Shown here piece after piece: positions 25,999 to 35,043 of a DNA stretch of 64,000 bases. The stretch spans positions 2,628,001 through 2,692,000 of the forward strand of contig NZ_CP029193.1 in NCBI RefSeq assembly GCF_008642355.1, in the 5' to 3' direction. The notes below the pieces were generated by a model. It searched no databases and was not told the DNA's origin. It saw nothing but the letters and a program-made list of their open reading frames with translations. Source of the DNA: Streptomyces venezuelae (GTDB lineage: Bacteria; Actinomycetota; Actinomycetes; Streptomycetales; Streptomycetaceae). How positions within the stretch are numbered: the stretch's first letter is position 1; the number at the start of each line of letters is the position of its first letter. The position numbers were made by a program, and so were the translations under genes.

Positions 25999-27525
25999 TC
26001 AGCCTCTCCCCAGGAGCAGTCGGGCCTCGCCGACCGTGATGACGGAACCAGTGACGAGGACGCCGCCGCCCGCGTACTCCCCCTCTTCCTCGGCGAGGGT
26101 GATCGCCGCCTCCAGGGCGTCGTCCAGGCGCGGCTCGACCTGCACGCGGTCGTCGCCGAACACCTCGACGGCGAGTCCGGCGAGGGTGTCCGCGTCCATC
26201 GCGCGATGGCTGGAGTTCTGCGTGACGACAACCTCGGCGAAGATCGGCTCGAAGGCCTCCAGGAGGCCCTTCACGTCCTTGTCGTCGCTCGCGCCGACCA
26301 CACCGATGAGCCGGCTGAAGTCGAAGACCTCGCTGATCGCGGCGGAGGTGGCGCGGGCGCCGGCCGGGTTGTGCGCGGCGTCCAGGACGACGGTGGGCGA
26401 ACGGCGCACCACTTCGAGCCTGCCCGGCGAGGAGACCGTCGCGAACGCCTTGCGGATGGCGTCGATGTCCAGCGGGCGCGCGTGCTGCGAGCCGATGCCG
26501 AAGAACGCCTCGACGGCGGCGAGCGCCACCGCGGCGTTGTGCGCCTGGTGCTCGCCGTGCAGCGGCAGGAACACCTCTTCGTACTCCCCGCCGAGGCCGC
26601 GGAGCGTCAGGAGCTGGCCGCCGACCGCCACCTGGCGGGAGACGACGCCGAACTCCAGGCCCTCGCGGGCGACCGTCGCGTCGACCTCGACGGCCTTCTT
26701 CAGCAGGACCTGCGCGGCGTCCACCGGCTGCTGCGCCATGATCACCGTGGCGTCCTGCTTGATGATGCCGGACTTCTCCTTGGCGATCTCGCCCGGCGTG
26801 TCGCCCAGGCGGTCGGTGTGGTCCAGGTCGATGGGGGTGATGACGGCGACGGAGCCGTCGATCACGTTCGTCGCGTCCCAGCTGCCGCCCATGCCGACCT
26901 CGACGACGGCCACGTCCACGGGGGCGTCCGCGAACGCCGCGTACGCCATGCCGGTGAGGACCTCGAAGAACGAGAGGCGGTACTCCTGCTGGGAGTCGAC
27001 CATCTCCACGTACGGCTTGATGTCCTGGTACGCCTCCACGAAGCGCTCGGCCTCGATGGGGGCGCCGTCCAGGCTGATGCGCTCGGTGATCGACTGGACG
27101 TGGGGCGAGGTGTACCGCCCCGTGCGCAGGTCGAAGGCGGAGAACAGGGCCTCGATCATGCGGGCCGTGGACGTCTTGCCGTTCGTGCCCGTGATGTGGA
27201 TCGAGGGGTACGCGCGCTGGGGCTCGCCCAGGACGTCCATCAGCGCGGCGATGCGGCTGACGGACGGCTCCAGTTTCGTCTCGCCCCAGCGGCCCGCGAG
27301 CTCCGTCTCCACCTCGCGCAGCGCCCGGTCCACCTCCGGGTCGGCGGGGCGCGCGGGGACACCGCTCTCGGGCGGACCCGCCTGGGTGCGCAGGGTGCGG
27401 CTGCCCGCCTCGATCACGGCGAGGTCGGGGTCGCGGTCGGTTTCGGCCCCGACAATGTCCTCGAAGGCGTCGTCCGGGTCGGCGGGGCGGTCGGCATGGT
27501 CGTCGCGCGGGGGGAGATCACTCAC
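25999..27525 (-). CDS. folC: Bifunctional folylpolyglutamate synthase / dihydrofolate synthase
   Basis: Adds glutamate to dihydropteroate and to reduced folates using ATP, in the cytoplasm. Mur-ligase-like motifs are present: the P-loop ITGTNGKTSTARMIEA, SPHVQSITERIS, the GMGGSWDATNVI segment, SGIIKQDATVIMAQQP and LDAAHNPAGA. The protein is about 508 residues from GTG 27525 (VSDLPPRDD), or 516 from GTG 27549. Neither has a clear ribosome-binding site, and the N-terminal ~60 acidic residues are actinobacterial additions. Divergent from the mbl-like gene. Confidence 0.95.
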   Translation of the reverse strand: MSDLPPRDDHADRPADPDDAFEDIVGAETDRDPDLAVIEAGSRTLRTQAGPPESGVPARPADPEVDRALREVETELAGRWGETKLEPSVSRIAALMDVLGEPQRAYPSIHITGTNGKTSTARMIEALFSAFDLRTGRYTSPHVQSITERISLDGAPIEAERFVEAYQDIKPYVEMVDSQQEYRLSFFEVLTGMAYAAFADAPVDVAVVEVGMGGSWDATNVIDGSVAVITPIDLDHTDRLGDTPGEIAKEKSGIIKQDATVIMAQQPVDAAQVLLKKAVEVDATVAREGLEFGVVSRQVAVGGQLLTLRGLGGEYEEVFLPLHGEHQAHNAAVALAAVEAFFGIGSQHARPLDIDAIRKAFATVSSPGRLEVVRRSPTVVLDAAHNPAGARATSAAISEVFDFSRLIGVVGASDDKDVKGLLEAFEPIFAEVVVTQNSSHRAMDADTLAGLAVEVFGDDRVQVEPRLDDALEAAITLAEEEGEYAGGGVLVTGSVITVGEARLLLGRG

Positions 27526-27702
27526 GCAGGCCAGTCTACGGAGCGGCACGGACAGCCGTCGTCAGGACCTGGCGGAACCCTCCGGTCCGGGTGCGGGGCC
27601 TCCGCCGGTGCGGTCACGGGACCTTCGTCGGGACTTTCGGCCCGTCCGATTCGGGACCTTGGCCCCTCCGCTTCGGGGAGCCGCCCGGCAAACTTGGCGA
27701 TC

Positions 27703-28719
27703 ATGGACATAGGTATCGACCTCGGCACTGCGAACACCCTCCTCTATGTGCGCGGCAAGGGGATCGTGCTCAATGAGCCGTCGGTGGTCGCCGTGCGGGC
27801 GGACAAGGGCGGCAAGAGCGGGGTGCTCGCCGTGGGGACGGAGGCCAAGGAGACCATCGGGCGGACGCCCGGGTCCATCACCGCCATCCGGCCGCTGCGC
27901 GACGGCGTGATCAGTGACTACGAAGCGGCCGAGGAACTGATCCGGCACTTCGTGCGCAAGGCCGTGCCGGGGCGCCGCCCCCGTACGCGCATGGTCGTCT
28001 GCGTGCCGAGCGGCGTCACGCCCGTGGAGCGGCGCGCGATCGTGCACGCCTCGCAGCGGGCCGGGGCGCGCGCCGTCCACCTGGTCGAGGAGCCGATGGC
28101 CGCGGCCATCGGCGCGGGGCTGCCGGTCGCCGAGCCGCGCGGGTCGATGGTCGTCGACATCGGCGGCGGGACGACCGAGGTCGCGGTGATCTCCCTGGGC
28201 GGCATCGTCACGGCCCAGTCGCTGCGGGTGGGCGGCGACCGGTTCGACACGGCCATCACCGACTACGTCCGCAAGGAGCACGCGCTGCTCATCGGCGAGC
28301 GCACCGCCGAGGACATCAAGGTCGGCATCGGGTCGGCGTGGCCGGTGCCGGGCGAGGACGCCCTGGAGATGCGGACGTTCACCGTGCGGGGGCGCGAGAA
28401 GGTGGGCGGCCTCCCCAAGACGCTCGACCTGACGGCACGTGAGGTGCGGGCCGCGCTGGACGAGCCGATCGAGCAGATCATCGCGGCGGTGAAGACGACG
28501 CTGGAGGAGTGCCCGCCGGAGCTCTCCGGCGACATCATGGAGCACGGCATCGTGCTCACGGGCGGCGGCGCCCTGCTCCCCGCCCTCGACCTGCGCATCG
28601 CGTCGGCGACGGGCATCCCGGTGTTCGTGGCGGACGACCCGCTGGACAGCGTGGCCATGGGGTGCGGCAAGTGCGTGGAGGACTTCGACGGGCTCGAGCG
28701 GGTGATGTCGGCGGCGTAG
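27703..28719 (+). CDS. mbl: Second MreB/Mbl-like actin homologue
   Basis: The 338-residue protein starts at ATG 27703 ([18 protein letters not shown]). It has all ASKHA motifs ([38 protein letters not shown]) and is strongly similar to the MreB of this window over its whole length, for example LDSVAMGCGKCVEDF against [15 protein letters not shown]. It lacks the N-terminal SFIG segment of MreB. Streptomyces carry MreB plus Mbl, both linked to sporulation. In S. coelicolor, as I remember it, mbl is not next to folC, so this position is notable. No good ribosome-binding site is visible within 12 bases of the ATG. The gene symbol is by similarity only. Confidence 0.88.
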   Translation: MDIGIDLGTANTLLYVRGKGIVLNEPSVVAVRADKGGKSGVLAVGTEAKETIGRTPGSITAIRPLRDGVISDYEAAEELIRHFVRKAVPGRRPRTRMVVCVPSGVTPVERRAIVHASQRAGARAVHLVEEPMAAAIGAGLPVAEPRGSMVVDIGGGTTEVAVISLGGIVTAQSLRVGGDRFDTAITDYVRKEHALLIGERTAEDIKVGIGSAWPVPGEDALEMRTFTVRGREKVGGLPKTLDLTAREVRAALDEPIEQIIAAVKTTLEECPPELSGDIMEHGIVLTGGGALLPALDLRIASATGIPVFVADDPLDSVAMGCGKCVEDFDGLERVMSAA

Positions 28720-28746
28720 GGGCGCCCCGGCCGGGGGTGTCGCGCG

Positions 28747-29919
28747 TCAGGCCGGCTCACCCGTCGAGAGCGTCGCGTGGACCTCGTACGTCGATGTCCC
28801 CGGGCCCGCCTCGAACGTGCCGCCCACCGCCTTGATCCGTTCCGCCATGCCCGTCGTGCCGGTGCCGGCGGAGACCGGGGCGGCGGGTGGGGCCGTGGTG
28901 GGAAGCGGGTTGGTGACCGTGATGTGGAGTCGGCCGCCGTCCAGGGCCACACGGACGGTGACCCGCTCGCCCGGCGCGTGCTTCGCCGCGTTCGTCAGGC
29001 ACTCCTGGACCACCCGGTGCACGGCCGCCTGACGGAGCGGCGAGAGGGCGTGCGCCTCGTCGTCGACCAGCAGGTCGACGGGGCTGCCCGCGCGGGCGCT
29101 GCGCTCGGCGAGTTCGGGCAGCGCGGCGAGACCGGGTGTCGGGGCGCCGTCCGTGCCGCGCTGCACGATGATCTCGTTCAGCATCCGGTGCGCGCTGCGC
29201 GCCGTCTCCGAGAGTTCCTCGAAGCCGTCCTCGAACGGCCCGCCCTCGGCCCTGCGCGCGAGCACCTGCGAGCGCACGCTCAGCAGCGTCAGCTCGCGCC
29301 CCACGAAGTCGTGCACGTCCCGCGCGATGCGGACCCGCTCCCGCTGCACCGCCTGCAGCGTCTCCGTCTCCACGCGCTGCGCCTCCAGGGCGCGGACCAG
29401 GTCCTGCCGGTTCGCGGCGACGCCGACGCCCGCCGCGAGCACCCCGATCGGGACGACGAGGCTGGAGAACTCGCCGAGCGTGTCCCCCCGGTGCACCGGC
29501 CAGCCCGGCAGGTTGAACATCACGTACGCGAACGCGACGTATCCGACGACGCCGACCGCCCCCGCGAGACGGCCCCGGTAGCGGCCCAGCGAGTACAGCG
29601 CGAACTGCGCGAGCGTCAGCTCGTGCAGCCAGCCGAGGTAGCAGAGCGCCACCGCGTACGTCAGCCAGGGAGCCCTGCGGCGCACGAGGAGTGAGCACGC
29701 GCCGCCCGCGAGGGCCAGCACGGCCAGCGGCCCGTTGAGGGAGTTGTCCGCCTCGGCGAGCCCGGGGACGTCCAGGCTCATCAGCGCGAACGCGCTCAGC
29801 GCGGTGAGGACGTCCAGGGCGCGCGGCTCGCGCGACCAGCGCCCGCCGAGGCGGCCGGCCGTGGCCGCCGCCTGGCGAATCGCCTGGGCGGCGGGCAAGG
29901 TGCGCATGCTCTCCATCAT
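28747..29919 (-). CDS. Orphan NarL-type sensor histidine kinase
   Basis: About 390 residues. The N-terminal half holds roughly six hydrophobic segments (VLTALSAFALMSLDV, LAVLALAGGACSLLV, TYAVALCYLGWLHEL, VGVVGYVAFAYVMFN, LVVPIGVLAAGVGVA). A HisKA_3 dimerisation box follows (RVRIARDVHDFVGRELTLLS, phospho-acceptor His in DVHDF), then a HATPase_c domain with N box VQECLTNAAKHAPG and G box GTTGMAERIKAVGG. The extra Gly-Thr-rich insert between N and G boxes is usual for this class. Start ATG 29919 or 29916; the longer frame to 30033 looks non-conserved. No response-regulator gene is adjacent, so the partner lies elsewhere. Convergent with the mbl-like gene. Confidence 0.9.
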   Translation of the reverse strand: MMESMRTLPAAQAIRQAAATAGRLGGRWSREPRALDVLTALSAFALMSLDVPGLAEADNSLNGPLAVLALAGGACSLLVRRRAPWLTYAVALCYLGWLHELTLAQFALYSLGRYRGRLAGAVGVVGYVAFAYVMFNLPGWPVHRGDTLGEFSSLVVPIGVLAAGVGVAANRQDLVRALEAQRVETETLQAVQRERVRIARDVHDFVGRELTLLSVRSQVLARRAEGGPFEDGFEELSETARSAHRMLNEIIVQRGTDGAPTPGLAALPELAERSARAGSPVDLLVDDEAHALSPLRQAAVHRVVQECLTNAAKHAPGERVTVRVALDGGRLHITVTNPLPTTAPPAAPVSAGTGTTGMAERIKAVGGTFEAGPGTSTYEVHATLSTGEPA

Positions 29920-30096
29920 CCAAGGTCTTTCGGCCCGTTCCACCGGACCTACGTCCCTGATTTGGTGATGTGCCGCACTCCCGCCCTTTGCGGATGAACA
30001 CGATGAACACGGTCGAACCACTTGTGCGTGCACACAACGGGTGTATTTTCGGCGCGGCTGCCCGCTCCCGGCGCGTGCCGGGGGTCAAATCGGACC

Positions 30097-30804
30097 ATGT
30101 GGTATGCCCAGAATCCCGCCAGGCGGACCCATCAGCTCGCCGGTGACGCCGGGGTCCTCCTGTGGACCGCGCTGTGGGCCACCGCGGCCGTCGTCGCGTA
30201 CAGGCTGGCCTGTCTGCTCGCCCTCCCCCGCGCCCTGGAACGGCACAGCGCGCCGCTGCCGCTGGTCGGCGGCCGGGTCGACAACGCGATGCGGCGCATC
30301 GCGGGCTTCGTCGACGCGATGGACCCGGTGACCGTACGGACCGCCGTCGCCGTGGGTGCCGTCGCCCTCTTCGTCGTCCCGGTCGGCCTCGTGCTGAGCG
30401 CCTGGCTGCCGCGCCGGCTGCGGTGGATCCGGCAGGCGGGCGCCGCCCGTGACCTGGCCGCGTCCGACGACGGCCGCGAACTGCTCGCCCTGCGCACCCT
30501 GCTCCGGCCGCTGCACGAGGTGGCCCTCACCGCGTCGGAGATCCCGGACGCGACGCCGGGCAGCCTCGCCTGGGGCTGGCGGCACGGTGACCCCGAGACG
30601 CTGGACGCGCTGGCCGAGGCCGAACTGGAACGGCTCGGTCTCGACTTCACGCCGTTGGGACCCCCGGTGCCGACCGCGCCCTCCCAGGTGGCCCACGAGG
30701 TGCTCGTCCGGCCGGTTCCGGCCCAGGCCACGGAGGCCGCGGGGGCGGAGGAGGCCGCCGGGGGCGCGGGGGTGTCCGGAACCGTCACCGGGTCCGTCGG
30801 CTAG
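30097..30804 (+). CDS. Membrane protein of unknown function
   Basis: The 235-residue protein MWYAQNPARRTHQ starts at ATG 30097; a longer frame from 30022 is unlikely. It has two hydrophobic segments, LLWTALWATAAVVAYRLACLLA (~20-41) and VRTAVAVGAVALFVVPVGLVLS (~82-103), then a cytoplasmic-looking charged domain (ELLALRTLLRPLHEVALTAS; WGWRHGDPETLDALAEAELE) and an Ala/Gly/Val tail. Codon use is normal for the genome. The family is not recognised. It is divergent from the histidine kinase, so a functional link through a shared promoter region is possible but unproven. Confidence 0.75.
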   Translation: MWYAQNPARRTHQLAGDAGVLLWTALWATAAVVAYRLACLLALPRALERHSAPLPLVGGRVDNAMRRIAGFVDAMDPVTVRTAVAVGAVALFVVPVGLVLSAWLPRRLRWIRQAGAARDLAASDDGRELLALRTLLRPLHEVALTASEIPDATPGSLAWGWRHGDPETLDALAEAELERLGLDFTPLGPPVPTAPSQVAHEVLVRPVPAQATEAAGAEEAAGGAGVSGTVTGSVG

Positions 30805-30810
30805 AGCCGT

Positions 30811-31030
30811 ACCCCAGAACCCGCGGCTGACCGCGCAGGTGGCCGAGGCCCTGCTCGCCGCGGTGCCCGAGGGCGCGCTGGACGTCGACACGTCCTCGGG
30901 CTCGCCATGGGTGCGGATGGCCGGTCCGCTCGGCGCGTCCTGCGCGGGAGGTACGGCTGGGCCGAGACGCGGCGCAACGCGGAGGCGGTGGGCGCGGGGC
31001 CGGTGGCCACGGAGGCCTGGACGTACGCGA
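30811..31030 (+). pseudogene. Frameshifted coding remnant after the membrane protein
   Basis: Two adjacent stretches show strongly G/C-biased third positions in different frames. Frame A (about 30811-30950) encodes LTAQVAEALLAAVPEGALDV and GSPWVRMAGPLGAS. Frame B (about 30952-31030) encodes RYGWAETRRNAEAVGAGPVA. A single indel near 30945-30952 would join them. Neither has its own clear start, and frame B has no stop before the valS terminator. It may be a decayed small gene, a lost C-terminal extension of the preceding gene (frame B matches that gene's frame), or a sequencing error. No family recognised. Confidence 0.35.
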
Positions 31031-31062
31031 GGGCCCCGGGACCGATGACGGTCCCGGGGCCC
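31031..31062 (-). terminator. Terminator after valS
   Basis: Perfect 14-bp inverted repeat (31031-31044 with 31049-31062, loop ATGA) beginning 24 bases after the valS stop on the minus strand. Confidence 0.85.
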
Positions 31063-31086
31063 TCGTTCACGTACACCCTGAGGGCG

Positions 31087-33711
31087 TTACGCGGCCGGCA
31101 GCGCCTCCAGCTGCGCCTGCAGCCGCGCGATGTCCGCCTCCGCCTTCGTGAGGCGGCCGCGGATCTTGTCGACCACGTTGTCCGGCGCCTTGGCGAGGAA
31201 CGCCTCGTTGCCCAGCTTCGCCTCGGCCTGCGCCTTCTCCTTCTCGGCGGCGGCGAGGTCCTTGGCGAGGCGCTTGCGCTCGGCGGCCACGTCGATCGTG
31301 CCGGAGAGGTCCAGCGCGACCGTCGCACCCGAGACCGGCAGGGTCGCCGTCGCGGTGAACCCGTCGCCCTCCGGCTGGAGGCGCAGGAGCTGGCGGATGG
31401 CGGCCTCGTGCGGGGCGAGCGCCGTACCGTCCAGGGTGAGGCGGGCCGGGACCTTCTGGCCCGGCTGGAGACCCTGGTCGGCGCGGAAGCGGCGGACCTC
31501 CGTGATGACCTGCTGGAGGGTCTCGATCTCGCGCTCCGCGGCGGCGTCTCGGAAGCCGCTGTCGGCGGGCCAGTCGGCGATGACGAGCGACTCGCCGCCG
31601 GTCAGCGCCGTCCAGAGCGTCTCCGTCACGAACGGGACGATCGGGTGGAGCAGGCGCAGCGTGACGTCGAGGACCTCGCCGAGGACGCGGGCCGAGACCT
31701 TCGCGCCGTCGCCGCCCGCCATGAACGTCGTCTTGGACAGCTCCACGTACCAGTCGAAGACCTCGTCCCACGCGAAGTGGAAGAGGGCGTCCGAGAGCTT
31801 GGCGAACTGGTAGTCGTCGTAGAGCGCGTCGACCTCGGCGACCGTCGCGTTGAGGCGCGAGAGCACCCAGCGGTCGGTGGCGGACAGCTGCTCCGCCGGG
31901 GGCAGCTCGCCCTCGATCGTGGCGCCGTTCATCATCGCGAAGCGCGTGGCGTTCCAGATCTTGTTGGCGAAGTTGCGCGAGCCCTGGACCCAGTCCTCGC
32001 CGATCGGCACGTCGGTGCCGGGGTTGGCGCCGCGGGCGAGGGTGAAGCGGAGGGCGTCCGAGCCGTACTTGTCCATCCAGTCCAGCGGGTTGACCGCGTT
32101 GCCGAAGGACTTCGACATCTTCTTGCCGAACTGGTCGCGGACCATGCCGTGCAGCACGATCGTGTGGAACGGCGGGGTGCCGTCCATCGCGTACAGGCCG
32201 AACATCATCATCCGGGCGACCCAGAAGAAGAGGATGTCGTAGCCGGTGACCAGGACGGAGTTCGGGTAGAACTTCGCGAGCGACTCGGTCTGCTCGGGCC
32301 AGCCCAGGGTGGAGAAGGGCCACAGGCCGGAGGAGAACCACGTGTCGAGGACGTCGTTGTCCTGGCGCCAGCCCTCGCCGGTGGGCGCCTCGTCGTCGGG
32401 TCCGACGCAGACGACCTCGCCGTTCGGGCCGTACCAGACGGGGATGCGGTGGCCCCACCAGAGCTGGCGCGAGATGCACCAGTCGTGGAGGTTGTCGACC
32501 CAGTCGAAGTACCGCTTCTCCATCTCCTGCGGGTGGATCTTGACCTTGCCGTCGCGGACCGCGTCACCGGCGGCCTTCGCGAGCGGGCCGACCTTGACCC
32601 ACCACTGCATCGACAGGCGCGGCTCGATGGTGGTCTTGCAGCGCGAGCAGTGGCCGACCGAGTGCGTGTACGGACGCTTCTCGGCGACGATGCGACCCTC
32701 GGCACGCAGCGCGCCGACGATGGCGGAGCGGGCCTCGAGGCGGTCCAGGCCATGGAAGGGGCCGTGCGCGGTGATGACGGCGTGCTCGTCCATGACCGCG
32801 ATGTTCGGCAGGTCGTGGCGCCGGCCGATCTCGAAGTCGTTCGGGTCGTGCGCCGGGGTCACCTTGACGGCGCCGGTGCCGAACTCGGGGTCGACGTGCT
32901 CGTCGGCGACGACGGGGATGGTGCGGTCGGTCAGCGGCAGCTTGATCTGCTTGCCGACCAGGTGCTTGTACCGCTCGTCGTCGGGGTGGACCGCGACGGC
33001 GGTGTCGCCGAGCATCGTCTCGGCGCGGGTGGTGGCGACGACGAGCGTCTCGTCCCCCTCGCCGTACTTGATCGACACCAGCTCGCCGTCGTCGTCCTGG
33101 TACTCGACCTCGATGTCCGAGATCGCCGTCAGACAGCGCGGGCACCAGTTGATGATGCGCTCGGCGCGGTAGATCAGCTCGTCGTCGTAGAGCTTCTTGA
33201 AGATGGTCTGGACGGACTGCGAGAGGCCCTCGTCCATGGTGAAGCGCTCGCGGTCCCAGTCGACGCCGTCGCCGAGGCGACGCATCTGGCCGGAGATCTG
33301 GCCGCCGGACTCGCCCTTCCACTTCCAGACGCGCTCGATGAACGCCTCGCGCCCGAGGTCGTGGCGGGACTTGCCCTCCTTGCCGAGCTCGCGCTCCACG
33401 ACGTTCTGGGTGGCGATGCCCGCGTGGTCCATGCCGGGCTGCCAGAGCGTCTCGTGGCCCTGCATCCGCTTGCGGCGGGTGAGGGCGTCGATCAGCGTGT
33501 GCTCGAAGGCGTGGCCCAGGTGGAGCGCGCCCGTGACGTTCGGCGGGGGGATGACGACGGTGTACGGCGGCTTCTCGCTCTTCTCGTCCGCGGAGAAGTA
33601 GCCCCGTTCTACCCAGCGCTCGTACAGCGGCCCCTCTACCTCGGCCGGCGCGTACTGGGTCGGCAGTTCGGGGGTGGTCGCTGGGGGCTGCTGCTGAGCG
33701 TTCTCGGTCAC
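31087..33711 (-). CDS. valS: Valyl-tRNA synthetase
   Basis: Class I aminoacyl-tRNA synthetase that charges tRNA-Val and edits threonine. The 874-residue protein has the HIGH-type motif HLGH at 64-67 in [23 protein letters not shown] at 531-535, the CP1 editing domain ([33 protein letters not shown]), zinc-type cysteine pairs (WCPRC; CSRCKT) and the C-terminal coiled-coil arm ([20 protein letters not shown]...) typical of ValS. Start at 33711 (MTENAQQQ). No T-box leader was evident in the 136-bp upstream gap. Confidence 0.98.
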   Translation of the reverse strand: MTENAQQQPPATTPELPTQYAPAEVEGPLYERWVERGYFSADEKSEKPPYTVVIPPPNVTGALHLGHAFEHTLIDALTRRKRMQGHETLWQPGMDHAGIATQNVVERELGKEGKSRHDLGREAFIERVWKWKGESGGQISGQMRRLGDGVDWDRERFTMDEGLSQSVQTIFKKLYDDELIYRAERIINWCPRCLTAISDIEVEYQDDDGELVSIKYGEGDETLVVATTRAETMLGDTAVAVHPDDERYKHLVGKQIKLPLTDRTIPVVADEHVDPEFGTGAVKVTPAHDPNDFEIGRRHDLPNIAVMDEHAVITAHGPFHGLDRLEARSAIVGALRAEGRIVAEKRPYTHSVGHCSRCKTTIEPRLSMQWWVKVGPLAKAAGDAVRDGKVKIHPQEMEKRYFDWVDNLHDWCISRQLWWGHRIPVWYGPNGEVVCVGPDDEAPTGEGWRQDNDVLDTWFSSGLWPFSTLGWPEQTESLAKFYPNSVLVTGYDILFFWVARMMMFGLYAMDGTPPFHTIVLHGMVRDQFGKKMSKSFGNAVNPLDWMDKYGSDALRFTLARGANPGTDVPIGEDWVQGSRNFANKIWNATRFAMMNGATIEGELPPAEQLSATDRWVLSRLNATVAEVDALYDDYQFAKLSDALFHFAWDEVFDWYVELSKTTFMAGGDGAKVSARVLGEVLDVTLRLLHPIVPFVTETLWTALTGGESLVIADWPADSGFRDAAAEREIETLQQVITEVRRFRADQGLQPGQKVPARLTLDGTALAPHEAAIRQLLRLQPEGDGFTATATLPVSGATVALDLSGTIDVAAERKRLAKDLAAAEKEKAQAEAKLGNEAFLAKAPDNVVDKIRGRLTKAEADIARLQAQLEALPAA

Positions 33712-33847
33712 GCGGCCAGTTTAGAGGGGCGACGGAGCGGTCCCGAAACCGGAATGTTCGACATCGCTTGCGGCCGGAGGGTCCGGGGGGCCGGTATTTC
33801 GTTCAGGATGTCCGGGACACATCAGCATTCGGAGGGGACCCCACGTC

Positions 33848-34837
33848 ATGAGCTACAACGAGCCGGGCCCGTACGGGGGCCAGCAGCCCCAGCAGCCGGG
33901 GCCGTACGGGGGTCAGCCTCCGCAGCAACCGGGGCCGTACGGGGGTCAGCCCCCGCAGCAACCGGGGCCGTACGGGAGCCCCTACGGGCAGCCCCCACAG
34001 CAGCCGCCGCAGCAGCAGCCCCAGCCCGGATACGGCTACCCGCAGCAGCCCCCGCCCCAGCAGGGCGGCTACAGCCAGCCCCAGCAGCCCGGCCCCTACG
34101 GGCAGACCCCCTATCCGGAGCCGCTTCAGGGCGGGGCCGGTGGCGCCGGCGGTGGGGGCAAGAAGAAGACCGGGCTCGTGATCGGCGCGATCGCCGTGGT
34201 CGCCGCGCTCGGCGTCGGCGCGTACTTCGTCCTCGGCGGCGACAACGGCTCCGCCTCGGTCGAGGACGACGGCGCCCACAAGCTGGTGCCGCCGGCCTCC
34301 GTGGGCAAGTACAAGAAGAGCGACAAGGGAGGCGGCGGAGACGACGGCCCGCTCGGCTCCGACGACAAGAAGGCCGCCGCCGAGATCGGCATCAAGAACC
34401 CGCAGAGTGTGGCGGCCGCGTACGAGTTCGGTGAAGCCTTCAAGGGGAAGCAGATCAGCTTCCACGGCATGTACGGCGAGATCGAGGACCCGGAGAAGGC
34501 CATCGACGGCGGCTTCGCCAAGGCCGACGAGAACGCGAAGAAGGAGTCGGCGGAGAAGGAAGGCGACTCGGACGAGGCGTTCGAGCTCGTCGGCAGCCCC
34601 GAGTCCGTGGAACCCGACGGACTCGACAACGCGATCATGAAGTGCCAGAACGGGAGCATCTCGGACGACGGCAAGGAGACGAAGGTGCCGATCTGCATAT
34701 GGGCTGATCACAGCACCTACGGCATCGTCTTCGGCATGGACGTGGAGGCGATGATCAAGGGCGATGGCGGCATGGCCACGGACGAGGTCTCGTCCTTCGC
34801 CGCCGATCTGCGCAAGGCGGCGCGCGTGAAGGCGTAG
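33848..34837 (+). CDS. Proline-rich membrane-anchored protein, paralogue 1 of 3
   Basis: 329 residues. The first ~95 are a low-complexity Pro/Gln/Gly/Tyr region (repeated [10 protein letters not shown] and GYGYPQQP), then KKK and one membrane helix (TGLVIGAIAVVAALGVGAYFVL, ~107-128). The outer domain has YGEIEDPEKAID, MKCQ and CIWADHSTYG; its two conserved cysteines probably pair. The proline-rich part should be cytoplasmic and the C-terminal domain outside. GGAGGGG lies upstream of ATG 33848. It is the first of three tandem paralogues between valS and clpX. Function unknown; not a lipoprotein, as there is no lipobox. Confidence 0.85.
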   Translation: MSYNEPGPYGGQQPQQPGPYGGQPPQQPGPYGGQPPQQPGPYGSPYGQPPQQPPQQQPQPGYGYPQQPPPQQGGYSQPQQPGPYGQTPYPEPLQGGAGGAGGGGKKKTGLVIGAIAVVAALGVGAYFVLGGDNGSASVEDDGAHKLVPPASVGKYKKSDKGGGGDDGPLGSDDKKAAAEIGIKNPQSVAAAYEFGEAFKGKQISFHGMYGEIEDPEKAIDGGFAKADENAKKESAEKEGDSDEAFELVGSPESVEPDGLDNAIMKCQNGSISDDGKETKVPICIWADHSTYGIVFGMDVEAMIKGDGGMATDEVSSFAADLRKAARVKA

Positions 34838-34880
34838 CGAGCGGGCGGGCCGCGCGGGAGCGGCCACGGAGCACGAGGCG

Positions 34881-34923
34881 TACGAAGGGCCCAGGGCGGA
34901 CGATCCGCCCCGGGCCCTTCGTA
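34881..34923 (+). terminator. Terminator after paralogue 1
   Basis: A 20-bp inverted repeat with one mismatch (34881-34900 with 34904-34923, loop CGA) follows the first proline-rich gene by 43 bp, so the paralogues are probably separate transcripts. Confidence 0.8.
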
Positions 34924-35043
34924 CGTCCGCCCTCTGGAACAGCCCTTCAACAACTCCGCATCGATCTCGTCCGGCCGCCCCACCCCACGTGCCCATCCGC
35001 CAGGATGTTCGGACCACGTAAGTTCTGGGAGGGAACCCAAGCG

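Noticed and set aside
33712..33847. T-box leader for valS
   Set aside because: No T-box sequence or fitting stem structure found in the 136-bp gap.
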